Of a stretch of 64,000 nucleotides of DNA, positions 1 through 13,112 are shown piece by piece. The stretch is from Bradyrhizobium diazoefficiens (lineage in GTDB: Bacteria; Pseudomonadota; Alphaproteobacteria; Rhizobiales; Xanthobacteraceae), in assembly GCF_016599855.1 (NCBI RefSeq), contig NZ_CP067041.1, positions 6,533,501 to 6,597,500 on the forward strand, given 5' to 3'. The position numbers and the translations under genes were made by a program. The notes beneath the pieces were generated by a model. That model had not been told where the DNA came from, did not search any database, and saw nothing but the letters and a program-made list of their open reading frames with translations. Each line of letters starts with the position of its first letter. The stretch's first letter is position 1.

Positions 1-342
1 GAGCCGGCCATCGTCGCCGCGGCGGTCGATCACCGCGATGGTGTAGACGGCGCCGCGCAGGTGCGGGATGCCGAGCGGCGAGAAGCCGTTGTCGCGGAGC
101 ACCGCGTAGACCTCGGTGGCCGGCAGCAGTGCCGGCGCCGGACCGCGGCCCTCGTGGTCATAGCCGTAACCGTAGCGCGGGAGCGGTGGTGGCGCGGCTT
201 CTGGCGGTGCATAGGGTCCGTCGAAATCCGACACCGCGATCATGGCGCCGCCGGAAATATCCCTCGCCGGAACTTGCGCCCGAGCAGCGTTTGCAGCCAG
301 CGCCAGCGTGGCAGCGGCCACACATCCTGTGAAAAACTTCAT
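1..342 (-). CDS. Secreted hypothetical protein, 3' end cut by window edge
   Basis: The visible 114 codons begin at an ATG (340-342) and run off the left edge. The first ~22 residues (MKFFTGCVAAATLALAANAARA, then Q) form a typical Sec signal peptide with an Ala-x-Ala cleavage site. After it come a proline-rich stretch with Tyr-Gly motifs and a segment reading EVYAVLRDNGFSPLG, followed by an Ala-Val-Tyr-Thr strand. This resembles small periplasmic proteins common in Bradyrhizobium, but I cannot name the family. The start is chosen because the signal peptide follows it directly. Role unknown. Confidence 0.6.
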   Translation of the reverse strand, partial: MKFFTGCVAAATLALAANAARAQVPARDISGGAMIAVSDFDGPYAPPEAAPPPLPRYGYGYDHEGRGPAPALLPATEVYAVLRDNGFSPLGIPHLRGAVYTIAVIDRRGDDGRL

Positions 343-831
343 GGTCAACACGCTCCTGTCAGGCCCCCGGATGACTTGCGCTTTCGCTTCTTGCGGCGTG
401 GCGCGCTTTTCGAAGGGCTAATCCGAAGCTTCATTCGGGATTTCGGCGTCTGCAGGGCCGGATCAGGGCGCGTTTGCCTCAAAACCGGGGCCGCGCAACT
501 TTTGGAAAGCGATTGATTGACATATCGGGAATCGGGACTTCCGCGCGCTTGTGTGATAGACAAAAATTTGGCAAGGTGATGGTTAGGACAGGAAGACTGT
601 CTCAATTTTGCTCGCGGTTCCGGCACAGGAATTGCAGCGAAAACCGGCACTTTCAAGCGCCGGCAAGGTACCAGGCAAAGCCGTTCTCGGGGACGAAGAA
701 CGCCTTGGCCTGAATTTAAGAAAATGCGGCTCGCAGCGGACGAGCGGTGACCCAGAGGCGGGTGCCGCGGAACGCCCAAGGTGCGCCGAAGATGGTGGTG
801 AGACAGCTTGCCGCATGGAGAGGACGAGGAC
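343..831. other. Non-coding stretch between divergent genes
   Basis: 489 bases between the start of the leftmost gene and gltB, which diverge, so promoters for both should lie here. ORFs on either strand are Arg/Ser/Pro-rich shadows without family character. I looked for a sigma-54 promoter (GG-N10-GC with TGGCAC/TTGC) ahead of gltB and did not see a convincing one. No repeat or RNA recognised. Confidence 0.5.
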
Positions 832-5565
<4,734 letters not shown>

Positions 5566-5572
5566 TAGAAGG

Positions 5573-5680
5573 CCTCATGGTGAGGAGGCGCAAAGCGCCG
5601 TCTCGAACCCATGAGACCACCATCCGGGCCTTCATCCTTCGAGACGCGGCGCGAAAGTGCGCCGCTCCTCAGGATGAGGA
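5573..5680. repeat. Palindromic intergenic repeat, family E
   Basis: The gltB-gltD gap is filled by two hairpin-forming halves. The first runs from CCTCATGGTGAGGAGGCGC through a GCGCC core to AACCCATGAGAC. The second runs from CATCCTTCGAGACGC to GCTCCTCAGGATGAGG. I recall similar elements at many loci of Bradyrhizobium and Rhodopseudomonas. The repeat ends within a few bases of the next possible start codon, so it would sit in the middle of a gltBD mRNA, where its hairpins could protect or attenuate the message. Confidence 0.75.
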
Positions 5681-5722
5681 GTGAGAGACAGAACGACTAA
5701 AACGGCAGGGACTTCGGGTTTA

Positions 5723-7174
5723 ATGGGCAAGATCACGGGTTTTCTCGAAATCGAACGGCACGACCGCAAGTACACTCCGGTCGCCGAGCGCGTGAAGCAT
5801 TTTCACGAATTCGTCGTTCCCTTGAGCGAGAAGGAAACGCGCGACCAGGCCGCGCGCTGCATGAATTGCGGCATTCCCTATTGCCACGGCACCGGCTCGG
5901 TCGCGCCGGGCACGCCCGGCTGCCCGGTCAACAACCAGATCCCCGATTTCAACGACCTCGTCTACCAAGGCAATTGGGAAGAGGCCTCGCGCAATCTGCA
6001 CTCGACCAACAATTTCCCGGAGTTCACCGGCCGCATTTGTCCGGCGCCATGCGAAGCGTCCTGCACGCTCAACATCGACGACAACCCTGTGACCATCAAG
6101 ACCATCGAATGCGCGATCGTCGACCGCGCCTGGGACAATGGCTGGTTGAAGCCTGAGGTCGCGGCCGTCAAGACCGGCAAGAAGGTCGCGGTGATCGGCT
6201 CGGGCCCAGCGGGCATGGCCTGCGCCCAGCAGCTCGCGCGCGCCGGACACGACGTGCATCTGTTCGAGAAATACGCCAAGGCCGGCGGGCTGCTGCGCTA
6301 CGGCATCCCTGATTTCAAGATGGAGAAGGGCATCATCGACCGCCGCGTCGCGCAGATGGAAGGTGAAGGTGTCACCTTCCACTACAACAGCCATGTCGGC
6401 GTCGACGGCAATGTCGATCCGCGCGAGATGCTCAACCAGTACGACGCGATCGCGCTGACCGGCGGTGCGGAAGCCCCGCGCGATCTGCCGATCCCCGGCC
6501 GCGATCTCGCCGGCATCCACTATGCCATGGATTTCCTGCCGCAGCAGAACCGCCGCGTCTCTGAGGAGCCGCTGGGCGGCGTCCAGGAGATTTTGGCCGT
6601 CGGCAAGCATGTCGTCGTTATCGGCGGCGGCGACACCGGCTCCGATTGCATCGGCACCTCGCTGCGCCAGGGCGCGCTTTCAGTGACCCAGCTCGAGATC
6701 ATGCCCGCCCCGCCCGAACGCGAGAACAAGGGCCTGACCTGGCCGAACTGGCCGCTGAAGATGAGGACGTCGTCCAGCCAGGCCGAAGGTGCAATCCGCG
6801 AATTCGCCGTGCTGACGCAGAAATTTTCCGGCGAGAACGGCCAAGTCAAGAAGCTGCACTGCATCCGCGTCGACGACAAGTTCAAGCCGATCGAAGGCAC
6901 CGAGTTCGTTCTCGATGCCGACCTCGTCCTGCTCGCGATGGGTTTCGTGCACCCCGTGCATGAAGGCCTGTTGAAGCAGCTCGCAGTCGAGCTCGACCCC
7001 CGCGGCAACGTCAAGGCCAACACGCTGGATTACCAGACCTCGCGCCCGAACGTGTTCTCCGCCGGCGACATGCGCCGCGGCCAGTCGCTGGTGGTCTGGG
7101 CGATCCGCGAGGGCCGGCTGTGCGCGCGGTCGATCGATACGTTCCTGATGGGGAAGACGGATCTGCCGCGGTAG
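5723..7174 (+). CDS. gltD: Glutamate synthase small subunit
   Basis: Transfers electrons from NADPH via FAD and two 4Fe-4S clusters to GltB. 483 aa. The N-terminus [17 protein letters not shown] is typical of the family. Cluster cysteines lie in [19 protein letters not shown] and CPAPCEASC. An FAD-binding [10 protein letters not shown] motif follows near residue 170, an NADPH-binding GGGDTGSDC near 305, and the C-terminal FAD motif near [16 protein letters not shown]. An upstream in-frame GTG at 5681 would add 14 residues, but it lies next to the repeat and lacks family similarity, so ATG 5723 is preferred. It lies downstream of gltB in the same direction. Confidence 0.96.
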   Translation: MGKITGFLEIERHDRKYTPVAERVKHFHEFVVPLSEKETRDQAARCMNCGIPYCHGTGSVAPGTPGCPVNNQIPDFNDLVYQGNWEEASRNLHSTNNFPEFTGRICPAPCEASCTLNIDDNPVTIKTIECAIVDRAWDNGWLKPEVAAVKTGKKVAVIGSGPAGMACAQQLARAGHDVHLFEKYAKAGGLLRYGIPDFKMEKGIIDRRVAQMEGEGVTFHYNSHVGVDGNVDPREMLNQYDAIALTGGAEAPRDLPIPGRDLAGIHYAMDFLPQQNRRVSEEPLGGVQEILAVGKHVVVIGGGDTGSDCIGTSLRQGALSVTQLEIMPAPPERENKGLTWPNWPLKMRTSSSQAEGAIREFAVLTQKFSGENGQVKKLHCIRVDDKFKPIEGTEFVLDADLVLLAMGFVHPVHEGLLKQLAVELDPRGNVKANTLDYQTSRPNVFSAGDMRRGQSLVVWAIREGRLCARSIDTFLMGKTDLPR

Positions 7175-7179
7175 GCGCT

Positions 7180-7297
7180 GTCGTCCTGGCGAAAGCCAGA
7201 ACCCATACCGCGGAATCTATCGGTCGTAGTACCGAACTCCCACCCTTCGCCAAACCACTCCCTGGGGTAATGGGTCCTGGCTTTCGCCAGGACGACA
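7180..7297. repeat. Inverted intergenic repeat, family C
   Basis: Near-perfect inverted ends: GTCGTCCTGGCGAAAGCCAG on the left and CTGGCTTTCGCCAGGACGAC on the right, around a variable centre. It lies between the convergent gltD and beta-barrel genes and may act as a bidirectional terminator. A half copy with the same right end occurs at 55256-55284. Confidence 0.75.
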
Positions 7298-7340
7298 CCC
7301 TGAGGGCTTGGCTGCGCCGTGCGCACCCAGTCACGCGCTG

Positions 7341-9086
7341 TTAGTTCTGCAGCCTCATGCCCAGCATCACCACCGTGGCCTGCGAGCTCGAACCCGGCTG
7401 GTTCGAATCCAGGATGTCGTGGCGCAGCGTGCCCTTGATCCAGATATTGCGGTTGAGCTTGTAGATCAGATTGCCTTCGAGCGAGTAGGTGTTGTCGTTG
7501 CGATTCTGGCCCTGGTAGTCGTAGGTGCCGTAGGTGAACTTGCCGATGGCGGTCAGCCAGCGGCGGAAGTCGTGATCGACTTCGGCGGCGTAGGTGTGCA
7601 CCAGCACGCCGGAGGAGCCGGGGATGGTGGTTTCCGCGATCTGCGTGTCGGTGTTGAATTTCACGGTCGTCAGCCCGCTCGCGTTCCAGATCAGCGAGCC
7701 CGAGGTCAGGAAGCCCGAGAGCTGACTGAGCCGCGGATCGACATAGTTGCGCGCGGAATAGCCGACCGAGACCTCGCCGGTGAGGATGCGCGAGAATTCA
7801 AAGGACGAGCCGATTTTGGCGTAGCCGCCGTTTGAATCACGCAAATAGCCGTTGCGGTCGGCGGCCTGATCGTGGACGCGGTTGTCGCCCTCGATCTCGA
7901 CGAACGGTTTTAAGCCCGACTTCAGCTCGTACGAGAAGCGCCCGACGCCGCCATACTGGTTGAAGTCCCGGTCGTCGTTGCTGAAGGTCGAGCCGTCGGT
8001 GAGCTTGGACTCGGTATAGGCGGTGCGATCCACCGTCGCGCCGGCCGCAACCTGGAAGCGGTTAAAGGTCTGGTCGAAGCCGAAGGTGCCGCCATAGGTG
8101 GCGTAGACAGGGTATTTCTGCAGGCCGGCCTGCACGTTCGGACTGCCGGGATTGTCGGTGGCGAGCCGCAGGCGCAGCTGCGAGGTCAATTTGAGATCGC
8201 GATCGACATCGAAGCGGCCATCGACATGGCCGGTGAAATCGGGACGGTTGATCTCAACCGGCGAGGGCGAAGGAAGCCCGTCGATCGTCGCCGGCATATT
8301 GTTGGTATAGCCGGAGAACGAGCCGCGCAAATCCGCGACTAGAGCGTGGCGCTCCCAGTCGGACATCACGAGCAGGTCCGGCGCGACGACATAGACCGGC
8401 GAGCCGACCGGCTTTTGCAGACGCGCGGGATTGGTGTCGTAGCCGGTCGAGAGCTCAAGCCCGCCCTTGATCAAAAAGCTGCCGGCGTAATCGCCGACCG
8501 CGCCGAATGCGTCGTCATCGGCCTTGAGGCGGCGGCGCTGCGGCTGGCCGGGCACGGTGCCCGCCATCGCGGGCGGCACCGGCGTCTTGTTCGCAGTCTC
8601 CGAGGGCGGCGGTGCAATGCGCGGTGCACCGAGAGGGGACAGTGTCGGTGTTGCCGACGGCACGGGCGAGCCGGGACCTGCGGGCCTCTTCGGCTTCGGC
8701 TGTCCGGGATAGAGTTTTGGCTGCTGGCGCTTGCGATTGAGCGAATCGTAGCCGGAGCTGCTCGCACCGTTGGCGGCGGGTAGGCCATAAGTCGGCACCT
8801 GCCCGATCCGCGAGGCCGCGGGCGCATCGCTTTTTTTGCGCGGATCGTCGTTGGGATCCGGCGGCGTCGGGATCGCGTCCGACGGCGCCTGCCGCACGCC
8901 GGCGATGCGGCGCATCGGCAGCGCGTCGGGCGCGACGAAGCCGCCGCGGCTGGGATTGAACAGGTCCGGGGTGAGGCTCTGGGCGGCCGCAGGGGCACTT
9001 TCCAGCGCGGTCAGCAGCAGACATGGCAAAGCGGCGCGAAGGAGTTGCGCGCGCTTGCTCCGGCCCCTGCCTGGAGGCGACCCCAC
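7341..9086 (-). CDS. Outer membrane beta-barrel protein (BBP2-type)
   Basis: 581 aa. A GTG start with a GGAG ribosome site 9 bases upstream leads into a signal peptide ending near APAAAQ. Residues about 40-200 are a low-complexity Pro/Ser/Ala-rich region, then from about 205 a long series of alternating hydrophobic/polar strands with many Tyr, Asn and Asp residues, ending MLGMRLQN. This fits the putative beta-barrel porin 2 family. The cargo is unknown. The gene diverges from the KdsD/KpsF gene, so a role in the export or anchoring of a surface polysaccharide is possible but inferred only from position. Confidence 0.75.
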   Translation of the reverse strand: MGSPPGRGRSKRAQLLRAALPCLLLTALESAPAAAQSLTPDLFNPSRGGFVAPDALPMRRIAGVRQAPSDAIPTPPDPNDDPRKKSDAPAASRIGQVPTYGLPAANGASSSGYDSLNRKRQQPKLYPGQPKPKRPAGPGSPVPSATPTLSPLGAPRIAPPPSETANKTPVPPAMAGTVPGQPQRRRLKADDDAFGAVGDYAGSFLIKGGLELSTGYDTNPARLQKPVGSPVYVVAPDLLVMSDWERHALVADLRGSFSGYTNNMPATIDGLPSPSPVEINRPDFTGHVDGRFDVDRDLKLTSQLRLRLATDNPGSPNVQAGLQKYPVYATYGGTFGFDQTFNRFQVAAGATVDRTAYTESKLTDGSTFSNDDRDFNQYGGVGRFSYELKSGLKPFVEIEGDNRVHDQAADRNGYLRDSNGGYAKIGSSFEFSRILTGEVSVGYSARNYVDPRLSQLSGFLTSGSLIWNASGLTTVKFNTDTQIAETTIPGSSGVLVHTYAAEVDHDFRRWLTAIGKFTYGTYDYQGQNRNDNTYSLEGNLIYKLNRNIWIKGTLRHDILDSNQPGSSSQATVVMLGMRLQN

Positions 9087-9253
9087 GATGGAATAACTCC
9101 AACGAAATCAGATACTTTCACGATGACCTCCCGCCGGCTCGCAGGAACCATCGTTAATGGAGTTAAAACAATTATGGTTAATGACCGGTTGAGGGCTTTG
9201 GCGGCCGCGTCGCCTCTCACCCCAGTCCGTGCTAAGCAGGCCCGAACGGGCCG

Positions 9254-10288
9254 ATGCCCCCCTCCTCCCTGGACCAGAACATGCCGACTTCGAAACCGCT
9301 GATGACCTCATCATCCGGCCCCACCCCGACAAGCGTCGAATCCGCGCTGCGCACGTTGGAGACCGAGAGCGGCGGCATCAACGCGCTCGCTTCCGCCCTG
9401 CGCGGCCCGTTGGGCGAGGCCTTTGCCAGGGCGGTCGACCTGATCCGCAAGGCCAAGGGCCGCGTCATCGTCACCGGTCTCGGCAAATCAGGCCACATGG
9501 CGCGCAAGATCGCGGCGACCCTAGCCTCGACCGGAACGCCGGCCTTTTTCGTTCACACCGCCGAAGCCGCCCATGGCGACCTCGGCATGATCACCGCCGA
9601 CGACGTCATCATGGCGCTGTCCTGGTCCGGCGAGCAGCCGGAGATGAAGACCCTCGTGAATTATTCTGCGCGCTTCGCGATCCCGATGATTGCGGTGACC
9701 TCGAACGCGGCGTCCTCGCTGGGACAGGCCGCCGACATCGTGATCGAGCTGCCGAAGGCGCGCGAGGCCTGCCCGCACAATCTGGCACCAACCACCTCGA
9801 CCATGATGCAGGTCGCGATCGGCGATGCCATCGCCATCGCCCTGCTCGAAGGCCGCGGCTTTACCGCGCTCGAATTCGCGCATTTCCATCCCGGCGGCAA
9901 GCTGGGGGCCATGCTGAAATTCGTGCGCGATTACATGCGCACCGGCGCGGAGATTCCGCTCAAGCCTGAAGGCACCAAGATGTCGGACGCTGTGATGGAG
10001 ATGTCCGCCAAGGGGCTGGGCTGCGTCTGCATCGTGAACGGTGTGAACGAGGCCGTCGGCATCATCACGGACGGCGATTTGCGCCGCCACATGCGGCCGG
10101 ATCTTTTGACCGCGTCGGTCGACGACATCATGACCAGGCAGCCGAAGACGGTGCCGCCCTCGATGCTGGCAACCGAGATGATCGAGGTGCTGAACACCCG
10201 CAAGATCACGACGCTGGTCGTGACCGAGGCGGACAAGGTGGTCGGCATCGTGCATCTGCACGATTTGTTGCGGGCGGGTGTGGCGTAA
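9254..10288 (+). CDS. kdsD: D-arabinose-5-phosphate isomerase (KdsD/KpsF family)
   Basis: Interconverts ribulose-5-phosphate and arabinose-5-phosphate, the first step to Kdo for lipopolysaccharide. 344 aa: a variable N-terminus, then a SIS domain (about 45-185) with VTGLGKSGHMARKIA, HTAEAAHGDLGM and the phosphosugar loop SWSGEQPEM, then two CBS domains (about 220-275 and 285-340) with GIITDGDLRRH and HLHDLLRAG. Start is uncertain: ATG 9254 gives the full length, ATG 9281 (MPTSKPL) would remove nine residues, and neither has a strong ribosome site. The gene diverges from the outer membrane barrel gene. Confidence 0.92.
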   Translation: MPPSSLDQNMPTSKPLMTSSSGPTPTSVESALRTLETESGGINALASALRGPLGEAFARAVDLIRKAKGRVIVTGLGKSGHMARKIAATLASTGTPAFFVHTAEAAHGDLGMITADDVIMALSWSGEQPEMKTLVNYSARFAIPMIAVTSNAASSLGQAADIVIELPKAREACPHNLAPTTSTMMQVAIGDAIAIALLEGRGFTALEFAHFHPGGKLGAMLKFVRDYMRTGAEIPLKPEGTKMSDAVMEMSAKGLGCVCIVNGVNEAVGIITDGDLRRHMRPDLLTASVDDIMTRQPKTVPPSMLATEMIEVLNTRKITTLVVTEADKVVGIVHLHDLLRAGVA

Positions 10289-10295
10289 GCCGCTC

Positions 10296-10398
10296 GTCAT
10301 TCCGGAGCGCGCCACTTGGCGCGAACCCGGAATCCATTTCACTCCGATGTCGCTGCAAAATGGATTCCGGGCTCGCCCTTCGGGCGCCCCGGAATGAC
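10296..10398. repeat. Palindromic intergenic repeat, family B
   Basis: Begins GTCATTCCGGAGCGCGC and ends CGCCCCGGAATGAC, with inner arms CGAACCCGGAATCCATTT and AAATGGATTCCGGGCTCG. It sits between convergent genes and can form a long hairpin. Other copies are at 30811-30912 and 52963-53054, with a half copy at 62073-62112. Confidence 0.8.
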
Positions 10399-10400
10399 AC

Positions 10401-10952
10401 CTACTGCGGAAACCGCGCCGCCTGCTCCTCCAGTGGCAGCTTGAGCCCGTTCGCGAGATACGACACCGTGCGGTAGAAGCCGCACAGCAGCATGATCTCC
10501 AGAATCTGTGCCTCGCCGTAATGCGCCAACAGCGCAGCAAATTCGGCGTCACTCAACGTCGCGCGGTGGTGCAATGCGTCGACCCCCGCGATCAGAGCCT
10601 GCTCGGCCGGCGACCAGCAGGATGACGTCGCATCGCTCTGCACCGTCGCGCAGACCTCATCCTTGGTGAGCTTCGCCGGGCCGGCGAAGATCGCTACATG
10701 GACGCCCCATTCATATTCGCAACCATTGAGCGCACAGGTGCGATCGATGACGATCTCGCGCTCGCGCAGCGACAGCGGCCCGGGGTCAAGCAGGTCGCCG
10801 GCGCGAAACTTGTCCCAGGCGCGGCTGTGGCTGGCCATGACCCGGAACAGCATCAGCGGCGGCGCGCCGCGCATGATGCGGTCGAACTGCGCCTGGATCT
10901 GCGGGGGATAAGGCGGCGCGAGCGGTACCATACGCGGCGTGGAGGATGACAT
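10401..10952 (-). CDS. Carboxymuconolactone decarboxylase / AhpD-like family protein
   Basis: About 183 aa. The key segment is CALNGCEYEWGVHV (about residue 80), the cysteine pair plus histidine of the CMD/AhpD fold, preceded by LSLREREIVIDRT and followed by LLCGFYRTVSYLANGL. Family members act as alkylhydroperoxidases or on gamma-carboxymuconolactone; the substrate here is unknown. ATG 10952 has an AAGAAAG-like ribosome site at good spacing; ATG 10958 (two codons longer) would have it too close. The gene diverges from an HxlR regulator and its start abuts a double palindrome, so it is the likely target of that regulator, perhaps in response to an oxidant or electrophile. Confidence 0.88.
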   Translation of the reverse strand: MSSSTPRMVPLAPPYPPQIQAQFDRIMRGAPPLMLFRVMASHSRAWDKFRAGDLLDPGPLSLREREIVIDRTCALNGCEYEWGVHVAIFAGPAKLTKDEVCATVQSDATSSCWSPAEQALIAGVDALHHRATLSDAEFAALLAHYGEAQILEIMLLCGFYRTVSYLANGLKLPLEEQAARFPQ

Positions 10953-10965
10953 GAGCATCTTTCTT

Positions 10966-11004
10966 GCTACAATTCCTGTAGCAATACGCTACATTATCCG
11001 TAGC
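10966..11004. promoter_or_regulatory. Double palindromic operator, probable HxlR site
   Basis: Two copies of GCTAC-N7-GTAGC (10966-10982 and 10988-11004) separated by five bases, so their centres lie exactly 22 bases, about two helical turns, apart. They occupy the gap between the AhpD-like gene and the HxlR regulator and cover the -10/-35 space of both. This is the arrangement expected for two dimers of a winged-helix repressor bound on the same face of the DNA. Confidence 0.7.
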
Positions 11005-11024
11005 AAGACGCAAGAGGGCCGAGA

Positions 11025-11354
11025 ATGGCGAAACAGGCAACATCGGGGGAACGGCGCGTGCGCGGCTCGCGCACCGGCCGGCCGATCATGGCGCTGCTCG
11101 ACCTGCTCGGCCGGCGCTGGAGCTTACGGATTCTCTGGGAATTGCGCGAAGAGCCTCTCACGTCGCGCGCACTGCGCTCGGCCTGCGACGAGGCCTCGCC
11201 GACGGTGCTGCAGACACGGCTGACCGAGCTGCGCGAGGCGGGGTTTGTGGAGCTGGGCGATGGCGGCGGCTATGGGCTGACGGCTCGGGGGCGGGAGCTG
11301 TGCGAGACATTCATGCCGCTGCACCGGTTTGCGGAGCGGTGGAAGAAGAGCTGA
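11025..11354 (+). CDS. HxlR-family transcriptional regulator
   Basis: 109 aa MarR-like winged helix of the HxlR family. Its core motifs are LLGRRWSLRILWEL, ASPTVLQTRLTELREAGFVE and GYGLTARGREL. No cysteine lies near the N-terminus where redox-sensing HxlR members such as YodB or HypR carry one; the single Cys in the recognition region (RSACDEASP) and another in GRELCETF could still be reactive. It is divergent from the AhpD-like gene with a shared operator, so autoregulation and repression of the neighbour are likely. Confidence 0.93.
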   Translation: MAKQATSGERRVRGSRTGRPIMALLDLLGRRWSLRILWELREEPLTSRALRSACDEASPTVLQTRLTELREAGFVELGDGGGYGLTARGRELCETFMPLHRFAERWKKS

Positions 11355-11366
11355 TGCCCGCGTTCC

Positions 11367-11392
11367 CCTCTCCCCGTTCTTGCGGGGAGAGG
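11367..11392. terminator. Hairpin between convergent genes
   Basis: CCTCTCCCC (11367-11375) pairs perfectly with GGGGAGAGG (11384-11392) across an eight-base loop, between the stop codons of the HxlR and NfeD genes. There is no T-run on either strand. The sequence also resembles a short hairpin common in Bradyrhizobium intergenic DNA. Confidence 0.55.
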
Positions 11393-11404
11393 CGAAGAAA
11401 GAAG

Positions 11405-11848
11405 CTACGCCGCGGCCACCGTCAGGTTTGCGCCATCCACCTGCACCACTTTCACCCTTGTCCCCGCCGGCGTGTCCGGGCCGGCGACACGCCACACCGT
11501 GTCGCCGATGCGCACGGTGCCGTTGCCGTCGATGATCGGCTTCTCCAGCGTGAACTCGCGGCCCAGCAGCGCCTCGGTGCGCTTGTTGAGGAAGGGGCTC
11601 ATACTTGCGCCGGTCCGGCCCCGGGCGAGCCGGCGCCACACCGGCACGGCGGCTGCGGCGAACACCGCGAACATCACGAGCTGGATCTGCCAGGATATGG
11701 CGGCAGCGAACGAGATCAGGCCGACCAGGAGCGCAGCAAGCCCGAGCCAGAACAGGAACACGCCCGGCGCCGCCACCTCCAGCGCCATCAGGATGAAGCC
11801 GAAGATCAGCCAGTTCCAGGTGCCGAGCGATACGAACATGTCGGTCAT
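11405..11848 (-). CDS. NfeD-family membrane protein
   Basis: 147 aa. Membrane segments occur at about 12-32, 36-52 and 55-70, then a soluble C-terminal OB-fold (about 90-147) with GREFTLEKPIIDGNGTVRIGDTVWRV and GTRVKVVQVDG. It is the short NfeD type without a ClpP-like protease domain. It follows the SPFH gene on the same strand after 55 bases. NfeD and SPFH proteins are widely paired and are thought to form membrane microdomain complexes; the exact role is unsettled. Confidence 0.9.
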   Translation of the reverse strand: MTDMFVSLGTWNWLIFGFILMALEVAAPGVFLFWLGLAALLVGLISFAAAISWQIQLVMFAVFAAAAVPVWRRLARGRTGASMSPFLNKRTEALLGREFTLEKPIIDGNGTVRIGDTVWRVAGPDTPAGTRVKVVQVDGANLTVAAA

Positions 11849-11903
11849 GACATGACCTCCAGATGTTGGCGCATGACCTTAGCGGAAGATCACGCGCCGT
11901 TTC

Positions 11904-12905
11904 TTACCCCTGCCGCGGCACTGCCGGCGGCGTGCCGCCGGTGGGCGGCACCGAGCCCGTGCGGCGCGCGGCAGCGGCCGCGGACGCAGCGCTTTCGCCG
12001 AACGTCGCCTTGGCGATCTCGCCGATACCGGCGAGCGAGCCCAGCAAGCTGGTCGCTTCGATCGGCAGCATGATGATCTTCTGGTTCGGCGCATCGGCGA
12101 ACTGGCCGAATGCCTTGATATACTTATCGGCGATAAAATAGTTCAACGCCGCCACGTCGCCTTTGGCGATGGCCTCGCTGACCATCTGCGTCGCCTTGGC
12201 TTCAGCCTCGGCAGACCGTTCGCGCGCTTCGGCGTCGCGGAACGCAGCTTCCTTGCGGCCTTCCGCCTGGAGGATCTGGCCCTGCTTGGCGCCCTCGGCG
12301 CGTAGGATTTCGGACTGGCGCTGGCCTTCCGCCTGCAAGATGTCGGCGCGCTTGACGCGCTCAGCCTTCATCTGCCGGCCCATCGCCTCGACCAGGTCGG
12401 CGGGCGGCACGATGTCCTTGATCTCGATTCGGTTGACCTTGAGACCCCAGGGCGAGACCGCGGCATCGACCACGCGCAACAGGCGCTCGTTGATCTCATC
12501 GCGATGCGATAGCACCTGGTCGAGATCCATCGAGCCCATCACCGAACGTATGTTGGTCATCGTCAGCACGATGATCGCCTGGGTGAGATTGGCGACCTCG
12601 TAGCTCGCCTTGGCGGCGTCGAACACCTGGAAGAAGGCGACGCCGTCCACCGTCACGGTGGCGTTGTCCTTGGTGATCACTTCCTGCTCGGGAATGTTGA
12701 TCACCTGCTCCATCATGTTCATCTTGCGGCCGACCCGATCGAAATAGGGAACGATCAGGTTCAGCCCCGGCGCCAGCGTGCGGGTGTATTTGCCGAACCG
12801 CTCGATGGTCCAGTCAAACCCCTGCGGTACCGTCTTCACGCCGGCGAACAACGTAACGATCACAAGCAACACCAGAACAATCGCGAAAATATCGAAACCG
12901 CTCAT
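11904..12905 (-). CDS. SPFH/band 7 membrane protein (QmcA-like)
   Basis: 333 aa. One N-terminal membrane helix (about 4-24), an SPFH domain (about 25-185) starting VPQGFDWTIERFGKYTRTL, then an Ala/Glu/Arg-rich coiled coil (about 190-260, repeated LRAEGAKQGQILQAEGRK pattern) that supports ring oligomers, and a disordered Gly/Pro tail. ATG 12905 is chosen because GGAGG lies six bases upstream; a longer in-frame reading to 12947 lacks support. Operon with the NfeD gene downstream. Likely a membrane scaffold influencing FtsH-type proteolysis, by family. Confidence 0.93.
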   Translation of the reverse strand: MSGFDIFAIVLVLLVIVTLFAGVKTVPQGFDWTIERFGKYTRTLAPGLNLIVPYFDRVGRKMNMMEQVINIPEQEVITKDNATVTVDGVAFFQVFDAAKASYEVANLTQAIIVLTMTNIRSVMGSMDLDQVLSHRDEINERLLRVVDAAVSPWGLKVNRIEIKDIVPPADLVEAMGRQMKAERVKRADILQAEGQRQSEILRAEGAKQGQILQAEGRKEAAFRDAEARERSAEAEAKATQMVSEAIAKGDVAALNYFIADKYIKAFGQFADAPNQKIIMLPIEATSLLGSLAGIGEIAKATFGESAASAAAAARRTGSVPPTGGTPPAVPRQG

Positions 12906-13112
12906 ATATCCTCCAAGCCAGGAAAAGGTCCTTTCCCGCGCTGTCATTGGTCGGGATCACGATCCTACCGGTTCAGCGGTCGCTTTTCACGTCGGCATCC
13001 ACGCTATTCTGCACAAGACGCCCTCGGATGGAACGGTCACGATTATGTATTTGCGAAAGGCTCTTGAAAGCCTGGAGGCGCAGACCTACCGGCAAAGTTA
13101 AGAAATGCGCCG

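Noticed and set aside
9087..9253. CtrA-like TTAA repeats between the beta-barrel and kdsD genes
   Set aside because: TTAA boxes are present, but the spacing (five bases) differs from the TTAA-N7-TTAA consensus.
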